A stretch of DNA of 64,000 nt, taken from assembly GCF_003063295.1 (NCBI RefSeq), contig NZ_MUXF01000003.1, forward strand, positions 1 to 64,000. The letters are read 5' to 3'. A program made the translations under genes and the position numbers. Below are positions 38,112 through 47,562 of the stretch, piece by piece. The notes below the pieces were generated by a model that was not told the DNA's origin, ran no database searches, and worked only from the letters and a program-made list of their open reading frames with translations. The DNA comes from Arcobacter lacus (GTDB taxonomy: Bacteria; Campylobacterota; Campylobacteria; Campylobacterales; Arcobacteraceae). Within the stretch, counting starts at the first letter, position 1, and each line of letters starts with the position of its first letter.

Positions 38112-39678
38112 ATTTTAACTGATTAAACTCCAAATTAAACTCTACTTCTATACCATTATCTATTCTTTTAAAGCTAATTGGATATTTTAAATTTATTGAA
38201 TATAACTCTTCATTTAACTTATTGATTAATTCAAAAAACTCATTAGGTTCAGTTATTAAAATAGCAACTTTATAACTAAAAATTTCAACTTTTTTTGCAT
38301 CAATAGTCTCAATATATTTAACTATTGCAGTTTCTGGCATTAATATCTTTAGTTGTTCAGTTACACTTTCAATATTAAATTGCTCATCTGTTAAATATTC
38401 TTTTGTAAAACTATCATAATCTGTATTGATTTCTATCTCATTTTTCGATACAACAACTGCATCGAAATTTGTTTTAGACTCAGGAGTTAAAATTTTAGAT
38501 TCATTATTTACATATAAAGAGTTTAAAGCTAGATTTAATAAATTTAAATTTTCTTCTTGAATAGAAAAAACTTTTAATTCTAAATTATTTTCATCAATAT
38601 GCATCTCTTTTATAGCTACATTATTTGGTACTGAATTAAAAATAGTTTTCACCCTTTTTTCAATTTTATCATTTATATTTATATGATTTGGTAAACTTTC
38701 TAATGCTATTTGATTATTAGTTTTGATATTTAACTTTTTCAAAATTGGATTAAAATCAATAGTTGAATATATTTTATAGAATCCTAAAGATAGAAGCGTT
38801 AATAATATAATTAGAAATATATATCTTGGATCTTTTCTTTTTTTCTTTTTTCGATGTTTTGTAAAACTATTTTTTGAATCTTTTTGTTTTGCTAATTTAA
38901 AAATTTCTTCATCAACATTTACTGAATAATCATCTACTTTCAGTAATAATTCTTGGCTTAACTGTGATAATTGTTCTTTTGTTAAAATCTTTAAAACATG
39001 TAAAATAGATACTTTTTGTATAAAAACTTCATCTTTTTGTTTACTATAAAAATCATCCAATATTTTTTGTATTGTTTGAGTTAATTCTAAAAAATAAAGT
39101 TCATCAAAAAGCTTTTGCCCTTCTAAATCATCTTCATAAAAATGTGTTCTTTTAACAGAATCAAAAGTCAATAAATCAAATGTTTCATTATAAACAATGT
39201 TCCCAAGTTTATCAACAATTAAAATAAAAGCTTTATTATTATAAATAAAAAATAGTAACTCATTTTTTGATTTATTTTTTTCAATATGCATATTCATAAT
39301 ATGAAAGGCAGAATATATATAATCTATTCCTGTTTTTCCAAAATAATTTTGTGTTTCAAATAAAGTTGTTTTAAGTACTACAATATCATAATCTTTATTG
39401 AACTCCACAATTTCACAATCTTTTATTTTAGAAGATAAATTTTTAGGAACAAGTTTTGTTGTATCACTTAGTAAAAGAGTGGAAATATATGTAAAATCTT
39501 CCTCTTTTTGCAGTGTATTTATTTTTTGAACAATATTTTGTGGCAAAATATCATTATCAACTAAAAAAGTTGAATTATCAGATTTTATAACATCATCATT
39601 TCTTAATTTTTTGTATTCAAGTTTTAGCTGATTATTATATTTAACGACATTAATATATAAAGACTCTTTTGTAAACAT
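38110..39678 (-). CDS. Bitopic protein of unknown function, PilM/GspL-like layout
   Basis: A 522-aa protein. The first 230 residues have alternating strands and helices as in actin-like ATPase-fold proteins (for example KTGIDYIYSAFHIM and NNKAFILIVDKLGNIVYNETFD). A very basic stretch (KHRKKKKRKDPR) precedes one TM helix near 285-305. The remaining 210 residues would be periplasmic. This arrangement resembles GspL or a PilM-PilN fusion, but no pilus gene is near; I cannot name a family. 10 bases after the acyltransferase gene. Confidence 0.5.
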   Translation of the reverse strand: MFTKESLYINVVKYNNQLKLEYKKLRNDDVIKSDNSTFLVDNDILPQNIVQKINTLQKEEDFTYISTLLLSDTTKLVPKNLSSKIKDCEIVEFNKDYDIVVLKTTLFETQNYFGKTGIDYIYSAFHIMNMHIEKNKSKNELLFFIYNNKAFILIVDKLGNIVYNETFDLLTFDSVKRTHFYEDDLEGQKLFDELYFLELTQTIQKILDDFYSKQKDEVFIQKVSILHVLKILTKEQLSQLSQELLLKVDDYSVNVDEEIFKLAKQKDSKNSFTKHRKKKKRKDPRYIFLIILLTLLSLGFYKIYSTIDFNPILKKLNIKTNNQIALESLPNHININDKIEKRVKTIFNSVPNNVAIKEMHIDENNLELKVFSIQEENLNLLNLALNSLYVNNESKILTPESKTNFDAVVVSKNEIEINTDYDSFTKEYLTDEQFNIESVTEQLKILMPETAIVKYIETIDAKKVEIFSYKVAILITEPNEFFELINKLNEELYSINLKYPISFKRIDNGIEVEFNLEFNQLK

Positions 39679-39688
39679 TTTATCTCAC

Positions 39689-40303
39689 TTATGCTATTGA
39701 GTGTATTAACATTTTTTCTTTTATAAACACTTTTGCTTTTTCAAATTCCATATCTTTTATATCATATGGTTCACTAATATAAAAATCTATTTTTCCAAAT
39801 GGCTTTGGTAAAATAAACTTATCCCAAGAGTTGAACTGCCAATATTTTGTAGGAATTGTATTAAAACAAACTATATTTTTTCCACTTTTTTGTGCAATAG
39901 CAACTATTCCATCTGCTATACTATATCTAGGACCTCTTGGACCATCTGGAGTTATAGCTATATCATTTCCATCTTTTAGCTCTTTTATTGCACTTATCAT
40001 TACTTTCGCAGCACCTTTAGAAGTTGAACCACGAACTGCTCCAATTTTAAAATTAGATACCAATTTTGTAATAATCTCACCATCTTTATTATGGCTAATC
40101 ATCGCTTTTACAATTCCATTTTTTCTAAAAGCAAAATAATTATATGGTTGCGACATCAAATCTCCATGCCACATACAAATAATCATTGCCTCTTTATTAT
40201 CATTTTTTGGATGATGATAAACTTTTTTATTTGTCGCATAAATTAATTTTACTAAGTAGTAAAGTAAATGTGGCAAAATATTTAATTTAAAATATCTAAA
40301 CAT
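39689..40303 (-). CDS. Lysophospholipid acyltransferase-like protein (DUF374)
   Basis: A 204-aa membrane-associated protein. IICMWHGDLMSQPYNYF replaces the NHxxxxD box of acyltransferases with WHxD-type residues, and IAITPDGPRGPRY is the DUF374 signature. The family is linked to lipid A or lipoprotein acyl transfer; the acceptor is not known here. It lies 2 bases after miaB and before the bitopic gene. Confidence 0.8.
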   Translation of the reverse strand: MFRYFKLNILPHLLYYLVKLIYATNKKVYHHPKNDNKEAMIICMWHGDLMSQPYNYFAFRKNGIVKAMISHNKDGEIITKLVSNFKIGAVRGSTSKGAAKVMISAIKELKDGNDIAITPDGPRGPRYSIADGIVAIAQKSGKNIVCFNTIPTKYWQFNSWDKFILPKPFGKIDFYISEPYDIKDMEFEKAKVFIKEKMLIHSIA

Positions 40304-40305
40304 TT

Positions 40306-41616
40306 CTAATTTACCACTTCACCTTTTAACGAAGTTCTTGTTACATCAGTAATTTTTACATTCACAAATTTTCCAAGCAATTCATCACTTCCTTTGGCAA
40401 AAACTTGTAGATAATTATCTGTATATCCACTTACTTCACCATTTGGTTTAAGACTTTCAACTAAAATATTTAAAGTTTCTCCAATTAATTTAGGCATAGA
40501 CTCTTCTAAATATCTTTTATGTAATTCTATTAAATCAATCAATCTTTGACTACCAATCTCATCAGGAAGCTCTTTATCTTTTAAATTTAAAGCTTCAGTT
40601 CCAGGTCTTGGTGAATATTTAAAATTAAAGATTTGATCAAATTTCACTTGTTCTACAACATCTAAAGTATCAAGAAAATCTTCTTGTGTTTCACCAGGAA
40701 ATGCTACGATAATATCAGTTGTAATTCTAAGGTTTGGAACAAGTTCTCTCATCTTATTAGCTCTATTTAAAAACCATTCTTTTGAATATCCTCTTTTCAT
40801 AGCTTTTAAAACAGAAGTTGAACCACTTTGTAAAGGCATATGAATACATTTTGAAATTTTAGGATTTTTAGCAAACTCTTCAATAAACTCATCATCCATA
40901 TGTAAAGGGTGAGGAGAAGTAAATCTGATTCTTTCTAAACCATCAATTTTTGAAACATCTTGTAAAAGTTTAGTAAAAGTATATTTTTCTCTTTTATCAC
41001 TAAATCTTCTACCATAAGAGTTTACATTTTGCCCTAAAAGCATAACTTCAACTGCACCTTGTTCAACTGATTTACGAACTTGTTCAACTATCATTTCAGG
41101 TGGGATAGAAATCTCTTCTCCCCTTGTGCTTGGAACAATACAATAAGTACACTTTTTGTCACAACCAACAGAGATATTTACACTTGCTCTATATTTATTT
41201 GTTTTTGCAGTTGAAAATTCATAAGTTGATTCATCATTGTCAATAGATACTTCAACTGCACCTTTTACATCAACAACATCTTTTATTTTTGAAATATTTC
41301 TAGCTCCAACTACAAAATCAACATAAGGAGCTCTTTTTATAATATCTTGCCCTAAGTGTGAAGCTGTACAGCCACAAACACCAATTTTTGCGCCTTCTTT
41401 TTTCTTTTTATTAAACTGTCCAATTTCAGAAAAAAGTTTTTGAACTGGTTTTTCTCTAACTGAACACGTATTTATGATAATCAAATCAGCATCTTCAATA
41501 TTTTGTGTAGCAACATAACCTTTATGTTTTTCTAACTCTGCTTGAATATGCTGACTATCTGTGTCATTCATTTGACACCCTAAAGTTTGTATAAATAGTT
41601 TTTTGTTTGAACTCAT
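40306..41616 (-). CDS. miaB: tRNA methylthiotransferase MiaB
   Basis: Adds the methylthio group to i6A37 in tRNA. 436 aa. N-terminal UPF0004 domain (FIQTLGCQMNDTDSQH, NTCSVREK with cluster cysteines), radical-SAM core CDKKCTYCIVPSTRG, and a C-terminal TRAM domain (about 370-436). The start MSSNKKLFIQTLGCQMN is standard. Confidence 0.96.
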   Translation of the reverse strand: MSSNKKLFIQTLGCQMNDTDSQHIQAELEKHKGYVATQNIEDADLIIINTCSVREKPVQKLFSEIGQFNKKKKEGAKIGVCGCTASHLGQDIIKRAPYVDFVVGARNISKIKDVVDVKGAVEVSIDNDESTYEFSTAKTNKYRASVNISVGCDKKCTYCIVPSTRGEEISIPPEMIVEQVRKSVEQGAVEVMLLGQNVNSYGRRFSDKREKYTFTKLLQDVSKIDGLERIRFTSPHPLHMDDEFIEEFAKNPKISKCIHMPLQSGSTSVLKAMKRGYSKEWFLNRANKMRELVPNLRITTDIIVAFPGETQEDFLDTLDVVEQVKFDQIFNFKYSPRPGTEALNLKDKELPDEIGSQRLIDLIELHKRYLEESMPKLIGETLNILVESLKPNGEVSGYTDNYLQVFAKGSDELLGKFVNVKITDVTRTSLKGEVVN

Positions 41617-41636
41617 AATTTTATAACACTAAAATA

Positions 41637-41879
41637 TTAAAGTGCATGAACCTCATACATATATTCATCATCAGCCAAACCATATCTTACTTCTCTAAAA
41701 TATACGTTTAATCCATTCTTTTCTAAAGCACTTACTAAAGCCATCATATCTTTATGAGAGTTATCTTTGTCAAAATAAAAAATTTTTTGACCATCTTTTT
41801 CTAAATCCTCTTTAATTTTATCTAATTGCACTTTTTTTGGTTTTTCATTTAACTCATTTCTTGCAAGTAATAATTCCAT
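41637..41879 (-). CDS. HP0268-family small nuclease
   Basis: An 80-aa protein whose sequence (MELLLARNELNEKPKKVQLDK at the start in shortened form, and NVYFREVRYGLADDEYMYEVHAL-type C-terminus) matches the Helicobacter pylori HP0268 family, reported to have a metal-dependent nickase/ribonuclease activity. The family is limited to Campylobacterota and supports the taxonomic call. Just upstream of miaB on the same strand. Confidence 0.8.
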   Translation of the reverse strand: MELLLARNELNEKPKKVQLDKIKEDLEKDGQKIFYFDKDNSHKDMMALVSALEKNGLNVYFREVRYGLADDEYMYEVHAL

Positions 41880-41960
41880 TTATGAACCTTTATTCTTTAT
41901 ATTATTAATCCTCCATTTTACCCCAAAATTACTTTAATTTCTATAAAAGGCTATTTTAGA

Positions 41961-41966
41961 TATACT
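41961..41966 (+). promoter_or_regulatory. Predicted -10 box for nusA-cysS
   Basis: TATACT after ctattttaga, about 68 bases before nusA. It implies a 5' leader of roughly 60 bases, rich in short A/T runs, without a clear structure. Confidence 0.35.
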
Positions 41967-42033
41967 ATTATCCTATTACTACATTGAAAATCAAACTAAT
42001 CATTTCAATGTCACAAAAAAGAGGTTATTAATA

Positions 42034-43209
42034 ATGGATAAAATAATAGATATTTTAGATTCGATTGCTTATGAAAAAGGTCTAAAAATTGATGATGTTG
42101 AAAACTCACTAAAAGAAGCTTTAATAAAAACTGCTCAAAGAATGGTGGATACAACTTTAATTTTTGATGCAAATATTGATAGAGCAAATAAGAAACTTGA
42201 ACTATTCCAAAAAATTGAAGTTGTTTCAAAAGATGATGATAGATTAAAAGAAGGGTCACTTACAAAAGAAGGAACGCCTATAAATCCAGAAAACTATATC
42301 TCTTTAGAAGAAGCAAAAGAGATTAACTCTGATTTAGATATTGGTGATTTTATGAGTTATGAATTAGAATTCGAAAATATGGGAAGAAATGCGGCAACAA
42401 TTCTTTTAAGTAATTTTGAATTTAGACTTCAAAGATTTGTAGAAGAAAATATTGTTGGTAAATATAAGGAAAAAATAGGAAAAACTATTTCAGGAACAGT
42501 TACAAGAATTGATAAATCTGATAATACTTATATTGAAATTGGTGAAATAAAAGGTATTTTACAAAGAAAAAGTAGAATAAAAGGTGAGTTCTTTAAAGTT
42601 GGAGATGTTGTAAAAGCAGTTGTAAAAAGTGTAAACATCGATAAAACAAATGGTTTATTAGTTGAAATTTCAAGAACTAGCCCTAAATTTTTAGAAAATC
42701 TTTTAGTATTAGAAGTTCCTGAACTTAAAGATAAAAAAATTGCTATTGAAGCGAGTGCAAGAATTCCTGGAACTAGATCTAAAATTGCACTTTCAACAAT
42801 TGACGCACAAATAGATCCAATTGGTGCAGTTGTTGGAGTAAAAGGAGTTAGAATTGGTTCGGTTTCAAAACAATTAAATGGAGAAAATATTGATTGTGTT
42901 GAATACTCTGAAATTCCAGAAATGTTTATTTCAAGAGCATTATCTCCTGCTATTGTGCATAGTGTAAAAATTGAAAAAAATCCAGAAAATGGAGAAAAAG
43001 GGAAAGCAGTAGTTACAATTCCAAGTGATCAAAAATCAAAAGCTATTGGAAAAGCTGGTTTAAATATCAGATTGGCTTCAATGTTAACAAAATATGATAT
43101 TGAATTAATTGAAATTGGTTCAAAAACTCCTACGTTAAACAATGAAACTAATATTCAAGTAGATGAAAAAACAACTGATACTGCATCACTAGAAGCCTTA
43201 TTTAAGTAA
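42034..43209 (+). CDS. nusA: Transcription factor NusA
   Basis: RNA-polymerase-binding factor in pausing, termination and antitermination. 391 aa: an N-terminal polymerase-binding domain (1-125), an S1 domain (about 135-200), and two KH domains; KH1 includes PIGAVVGVKGVRIGSVSKQLNGE and KH2 includes SKAIGKAGLNIRLASMLT (shortened here). The acidic repeats of enteric NusA are absent, as is normal in this phylum. Coupled with cysS 4 bases downstream. Confidence 0.95.
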   Translation: MDKIIDILDSIAYEKGLKIDDVENSLKEALIKTAQRMVDTTLIFDANIDRANKKLELFQKIEVVSKDDDRLKEGSLTKEGTPINPENYISLEEAKEINSDLDIGDFMSYELEFENMGRNAATILLSNFEFRLQRFVEENIVGKYKEKIGKTISGTVTRIDKSDNTYIEIGEIKGILQRKSRIKGEFFKVGDVVKAVVKSVNIDKTNGLLVEISRTSPKFLENLLVLEVPELKDKKIAIEASARIPGTRSKIALSTIDAQIDPIGAVVGVKGVRIGSVSKQLNGENIDCVEYSEIPEMFISRALSPAIVHSVKIEKNPENGEKGKAVVTIPSDQKSKAIGKAGLNIRLASMLTKYDIELIEIGSKTPTLNNETNIQVDEKTTDTASLEALFK

Positions 43210-43213
43210 AAAA

Positions 43214-44617
43214 ATGAATACTTTACATATCTTTGATTCAGTAAAAAAAGAGAAAGTAGAATTTAAACCTATTCAAGAAGGAAAGGTTAAAATCTACGTT
43301 TGTGGACCAACTGTTTATGATGATTCTCATTTAGGTCATGCAAGAAGTGCAATTGCCTTTGATTTACTTCATAGAGTTTTAAAAACAAATGATTATGAAG
43401 TAATTATGACAAAAAATTTTACGGATATTGACGATAAAATCATCAAAAAAATGTATGAAACAAAGAAAACATTAGAAGATATAACAAATCAATATATAAA
43501 TGCTTATAAAGCTGATATGAAAGCTTTAAATATATTAGATAATACAATCGAACCAAAAGCTACTGAAAATCTTGAAATTATGAAAGAGATGATTTCAAAC
43601 TTGATTTCAAAAGATGTAGCGTATAAAACAAGTGATAGTGTATATTTTGATACTTCAAAAGATAATTTATATGGAACTTTATCACATAAATCAAATGACG
43701 AAAATTCTCAAGCAAGAGTTGAAGAAAATCAAGAAAAAAGAAATTCTGCTGATTTTGCTTTATGGAAGTTTGAAAAAGTAAATGATGTAAGTTTTGATGC
43801 TCCATTTGGAAAAGGTCGTCCAGGTTGGCATATAGAGTGTAGTGCAATGATAGAAAAACATTTAGCATATAAAGATTCACCTTATCAAATTGATATTCAT
43901 GCTGGAGGAGCTGATTTACTTTTTCCACACCATGAGAATGAAGCTGCACAAACAAGATGTTCAAGTGGACAAAACCTTGCAAAATATTGGATGCATAATG
44001 GTTTTGTAAATATAAATGGTGAAAAAATGAGTAAATCTTTAGGTAACTCTTTTTTCTTAAAAGATGTTTTAAAATCATATAGTGGTGAAGTAATTAGATT
44101 TTATCTAATGAGTACTCATTATAGAGCAGATTTGAGTTTTAATGAAGAAGATTTAATCGCTTCTAAAAAAAGACTTGATAAGATTTATAGGCTTAAAAAA
44201 AGAGTTTATGGAGTTGAAGATTCAAGTGTAAATAAAAAATTTAAAGAAGGTATTTTAAATGCTTTAAATGATGACATAAACACTTCAATTGCCCTTTCAG
44301 TAATTGATGAAATGATAAATAGTGCAAATGATAAACTAGATTCAAATCCCAAAGATAAAAATCTAAAAAAAGAGTTAATTTCAAATATTAATTTTATTGA
44401 AGAAGCTTTAGGAATTGGTGGAAACGATGCTTATGCTTATTTTCAATTTGGAATTGATGAATCAACAAAAGAAAAAATAGAAAGTTTAATTTTAAAAAGA
44501 AATGAAGCCAAAAAAGCTAAAGATTTTCAAACAGCTGACAAATTAAGAGATGAGCTTTCAGCTATGGATATTTCACTTATGGATACAGTAAATGGAACTG
44601 TTTGGGAAAAACTATAG
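43214..44617 (+). CDS. cysS: Cysteinyl-tRNA synthetase
   Basis: Charges tRNA-Cys. 467 aa. The HIGH-type motif is HLGHARS in CGPTVYDDSHLGHARS, KMSKS is present in GEKMSKSLGNSF, and zinc ligands are visible as the CGP cysteine, ECS, and HHEN. Standard length. Ends overlapping by 6 bases with a convergent small gene. Confidence 0.96.
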   Translation: MNTLHIFDSVKKEKVEFKPIQEGKVKIYVCGPTVYDDSHLGHARSAIAFDLLHRVLKTNDYEVIMTKNFTDIDDKIIKKMYETKKTLEDITNQYINAYKADMKALNILDNTIEPKATENLEIMKEMISNLISKDVAYKTSDSVYFDTSKDNLYGTLSHKSNDENSQARVEENQEKRNSADFALWKFEKVNDVSFDAPFGKGRPGWHIECSAMIEKHLAYKDSPYQIDIHAGGADLLFPHHENEAAQTRCSSGQNLAKYWMHNGFVNINGEKMSKSLGNSFFLKDVLKSYSGEVIRFYLMSTHYRADLSFNEEDLIASKKRLDKIYRLKKRVYGVEDSSVNKKFKEGILNALNDDINTSIALSVIDEMINSANDKLDSNPKDKNLKKELISNINFIEEALGIGGNDAYAYFQFGIDESTKEKIESLILKRNEAKKAKDFQTADKLRDELSAMDISLMDTVNGTVWEKL

Positions 44618-44812
44618 GTTTTTTTCAAACTCTTTCAAAAGTTTTGGTAACATTTCACCTATCTCTTTAAAATCATATTTAAAACTTTTTACCACTACTT
44701 CATATAAATCATGATTTTTATATTTCTCATGCCATTTTTCTTCTTTGCCTTCATATAAATTATAATACTCAAAACGCATTTTTAAAGCAGTTTTTAAATT
44801 ATTATTTGACAT
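44612..44812 (-). CDS. 66-aa acidic/basic helical protein, unknown
   Basis: A short ORF with coherent composition: MSNNNLKTALKMRFEYYN at the start, then alternating Lys/Glu helices ending KLLKEFEKNL. No known family is recognised. It lies between the rpsR terminator and cysS, convergent with cysS. The absence of stops and the normal codon pattern suggest a real gene, but no distinct ribosome site was found beyond aaaggtttata. Confidence 0.45.
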   Translation of the reverse strand: MSNNNLKTALKMRFEYYNLYEGKEEKWHEKYKNHDLYEVVVKSFKYDFKEIGEMLPKLLKEFEKNL

Positions 44813-44829
44813 TTATAAACCTTTGTACA

Positions 44830-44865
44830 ATAAAAAAAGGGAAGAAGTTAAACTTCTTCCCTTTA
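44830..44865 (-). terminator. Terminator of the rpsF-ssb-rpsR operon
   Basis: Minus-strand hairpin AAAGGGAAGAA / TTCTTCCCTTT (44836-44846 with 44854-44864) followed by TTTTTTT; 19 bases after the rpsR stop. Confidence 0.9.
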
Positions 44866-44883
44866 CTTTACTAGAAATAAATC

Positions 44884-45150
44884 TTAGTAAAATGATCTTG
44901 CGTATGCAGAATCTGTGATATTTTTTGTATCAACAATATATGGAACTAAAGCCATGTGTCTAGCTCTTTTGATTGCTTTTTCTACCATTTCTTGAGCATT
45001 TTTAGAGTTACCAGTAAGTCTTCTAGGCATAATTTTACCTCTTTCACTCATAGATAATTTTAATAACTCAGTGTTTTTATAATCAATGAAATCAACTTTC
45101 ATTTCAGTATATTTACAATATTTTTTTCCGTATTTTCTTCTTTCAGCCAT
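44884..45150 (-). CDS. rpsR: 30S ribosomal protein S18
   Basis: 88 aa, with [20 protein letters not shown]-type central sequence (here [11 protein letters not shown]) and the conserved [22 protein letters not shown] segment, which contacts 16S rRNA beside S6. Last gene of the rpsF-ssb-rpsR operon. Confidence 0.96.
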   Translation of the reverse strand: MAERRKYGKKYCKYTEMKVDFIDYKNTELLKLSMSERGKIMPRRLTGNSKNAQEMVEKAIKRARHMALVPYIVDTKNITDSAYARSFY

Positions 45151-45164
45151 TTGATTTTCCTTTC

Positions 45165-45677
45165 CTAAAACGGTATTTCGTCTTCGTCTATATCAATTTC
45201 AGGTATTCTTTGCTCAACTTTTTGTTTTTGTTGATTCATACCACCATAACTGTTGTCAAAAGAAGTTGGCTCGTCATATTGATTTGCTGGTTGATTATAA
45301 CTTCCTTGTTGAGGACTATAACCTTGGGCATCTCCAGCAAATTCAGAACTACCTTTTGAATCTAACATCTTCATAGCATCAACTCTTAAAGAGTGTCTAC
45401 TTCTTGTAGATCCATCTTGTGCAGTCCATTGTTCAAAAACAAGTCTTCCTTCTAATAATACTTTAGAACCTTTTTTTAAGTATTGATTAGCAACTTCAGC
45501 AGATCTTCCAAAAATATTGAAATCTAAAAAACATACCTCATCTTTTTGTTCACCAGTTGCTGACTTATATTTATAAGACGTAGCAATTGCAGATTTTGCA
45601 ATAGCTGAACCTGAAGGTAAATATCTTAACTCAATATCTCTTGTTAAATTTCCAACCATAATTACTTTATTATACAT
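45165..45677 (-). CDS. ssb: Single-stranded DNA-binding protein
   Basis: 170 aa. The OB-fold (about 1-110) begins [21 protein letters not shown] flexible Gln/Ser/Gly-rich linker (about 115-160) precedes the acidic tip DIDEDEIPF, which recruits replication and repair proteins. Between rpsF and rpsR, as in most bacteria. Confidence 0.97.
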   Translation of the reverse strand: MYNKVIMVGNLTRDIELRYLPSGSAIAKSAIATSYKYKSATGEQKDEVCFLDFNIFGRSAEVANQYLKKGSKVLLEGRLVFEQWTAQDGSTRSRHSLRVDAMKMLDSKGSSEFAGDAQGYSPQQGSYNQPANQYDEPTSFDNSYGGMNQQKQKVEQRIPEIDIDEDEIPF

Positions 45678-45697
45678 TTAAGGCTCCTATATATTAT

Positions 45698-46054
45698 TTA
45701 CTTAGTAGCTTTTTTAGCAGCCTCATCGCTCATTTTTGTCCAAGAAGCGATCTCTTTTTTTGTATCATATTTAATAAAAATAAATCTAATAAGATTTTCA
45801 TTATTTCTATAATTTCTTTCGATTTCAGCAATTCCTGATGGGTTACCTTTAAAATAGATTACATAGTAGTAACCTCTTTTACATTTTTCGATTTCATAAG
45901 CTAATTCTCTAATTCCAACATTGTCAGTTGATGAGATTTCTCCACCATTTTTTTCGATAAGAGCTTTTATTCCATCGATTTGCGCTACAGTTTCTTCTTC
46001 AGTTAATGTAGGTTTTAAGATAAACATTGTTTCGTAATGTTTGATTTTTGACAT
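45698..46054 (-). CDS. rpsF: 30S ribosomal protein S6
   Basis: 118 aa, start MSKIKHYETMFILKPTLTEEE. Central strands RELAYEIEKCKRGYYYVIYF are characteristic. The 87-base leader carries a -10-like sequence but I could not find the S6:S18-binding leader structure. Confidence 0.96.
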   Translation of the reverse strand: MSKIKHYETMFILKPTLTEEETVAQIDGIKALIEKNGGEISSTDNVGIRELAYEIEKCKRGYYYVIYFKGNPSGIAEIERNYRNNENLIRFIFIKYDTKKEIASWTKMSDEAAKKATK

Positions 46055-46141
46055 TAATTCTCCTTATAGATTGTGCCGATTTTCTTTACATTTCCTATTT
46101 TAATTATCAGCAAGGATTCTTTTTTTGTAAAGTTTTGGATT

Positions 46142-47122
46142 TTATCTAAATAAAGCTGTAAACTTTCTTAGAGTTGCTTGTAAATATAAATTCTGATTTT
46201 CGATTTTTGAAGTTTTAAAATCTAGTTCAATATCCAATAAATACTCTAACATATTTTGAAAAACTTCTGGTTTTATATTAATTGCAAGTTTTGATTTTTT
46301 TTCCCAAATATTTTTTGGTGGAATATATCCTAAAATTTCTTTTGGATTTGGTTGCCCTAAAGTTCTAGCATAAGAGCTAATCATAAACAATTGTTGAATA
46401 AAAGAAGTTACTTGAGTTAATAAAAACACTTCATTCATTCCTTCTTCTAAAATCGATGATAAATCACTGCTTATATCTTTTCCAGCTAGTAAATCATATA
46501 AAAAATCTTCAAAATTTACACTTCCTATTCCAAAACAATGAGTATCAACAATATTTATAGTAATAAGTTCATCTAAAATTGCTAATTTTTTTAAATCATT
46601 CACACATAATGCTAAATCATTTTTATGCATAAAATATAAATGGTTTAAAGCACTAACTTCATATTGAATTTGAAGCATTTTTGCTTCATATTCCAAAAAT
46701 TTTGTTGCTTCTAAATCAGTTGGTTGAAAAAATCGAACGCATGCACTATTAGTTTTTAATGAAAAGCTAGTTTCCATAGTTTTAAAATCACTATCACCCA
46801 TACAAGCAATAACCAAAGTGCTATCAGGATTTGCATTACAAGCTTCTATTAAAACATCTAACTCTTTTTTAGGAATTTTTTTATCTATTTTAATAAATAA
46901 AATGTTGTTTGAAGAAAAAAGTGATGATTGCAACAATTTATCTTTTGCATATTTAAAATCATATTCTTCAAAATATAATTTTTCTATTTCATCATCTTGT
47001 CCAAACATTCGTGCAATAGATAAAGAATATTGTTCAACCAAAAAAGTAGATTGCCCATAAAACATATACACTTTAAATTTTTTATTTTGTTTTAAATAGT
47101 TATCAAATTCATTTTTATACAT
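46142..47122 (-). CDS. holA: DNA polymerase III subunit delta
   Basis: Clamp-loader wrench subunit. 326 aa, with MYKNEFDNYLKQNKKFKVYMFYGQ at the start (shortened here to YMFYGQSTFLVEQ) and the three-domain helical pattern of HolA; the last third is the helical collar. Sequence identity across the family is low, so the call leans on length, start and the clamp-loader-like residues DLLAGKDIS. Same strand as rpsF, 87 bases upstream. Confidence 0.85.
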   Translation of the reverse strand: MYKNEFDNYLKQNKKFKVYMFYGQSTFLVEQYSLSIARMFGQDDEIEKLYFEEYDFKYAKDKLLQSSLFSSNNILFIKIDKKIPKKELDVLIEACNANPDSTLVIACMGDSDFKTMETSFSLKTNSACVRFFQPTDLEATKFLEYEAKMLQIQYEVSALNHLYFMHKNDLALCVNDLKKLAILDELITINIVDTHCFGIGSVNFEDFLYDLLAGKDISSDLSSILEEGMNEVFLLTQVTSFIQQLFMISSYARTLGQPNPKEILGYIPPKNIWEKKSKLAINIKPEVFQNMLEYLLDIELDFKTSKIENQNLYLQATLRKFTALFR

Positions 47123-47152
47123 AATAAAATAATATCCTAAGTTTACTTTTAA

Positions 47153-47158
47153 TATAAT
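47153..47158 (+). promoter_or_regulatory. Predicted -10 box for fliW
   Basis: TATAAT in cttttaaTATAATttt, 29 bases before the start; the spacing leaves a short leader with AAGGGG before the ATG. Confidence 0.45.
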
Positions 47159-47187
47159 TTTTTAATATTACTACTAAGGGGTTTTAT

Positions 47188-47562
47188 ATGTATAAAGTTG
47201 TACTTCCAATCTTAGGTTTTGAAGATATCAAAACTTTAAAAATTGAGAAATTAGATGATTTAATATCTTTTTTAGTTTTAGATGATAAAACTAGAATTTC
47301 TGTTGTGAATATTGATGGTTTAAGTAAAGTATCATTTGATTTTCAAATTGATAAAGACGTTTTAGAAAAGTTGAAAATTAACTCAAGAGAAGATTTCAAT
47401 ATTTATTTTTCAGTTGTTGCTCAAAATCCAGTTGAACACTCGATTATAAACCTTGTATCTCCAATTCTTATAAATGAAAAAGAGAAATTAATAGGGCAAT
47501 ATGTAACAAATGAAAAAGTTGAACCTTATTTAGCTTCTATTAATAAGTGTTCTACTTTATAA
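47188..47562 (+). CDS. fliW: Flagellar assembly factor FliW
   Basis: 124 aa. FliW binds flagellin and CsrA, linking flagellin supply to its translation. PILGFEDIKTLKIEKLDD at the start and AQNPVEHSIINLVSPILIN near the end match the family. It stands alone and converges on rnr, sharing the six bases TTATAA with its stop. Confidence 0.82.
   Translation: MYKVVLPILGFEDIKTLKIEKLDDLISFLVLDDKTRISVVNIDGLSKVSFDFQIDKDVLEKLKINSREDFNIYFSVVAQNPVEHSIINLVSPILINEKEKLIGQYVTNEKVEPYLASINKCSTL

Noticed and set aside
46055-46141. S6:S18-binding RNA leader before rpsF.
   Set aside because: The leader is short and I could not draw the conserved stem with its CCG-type bulge.
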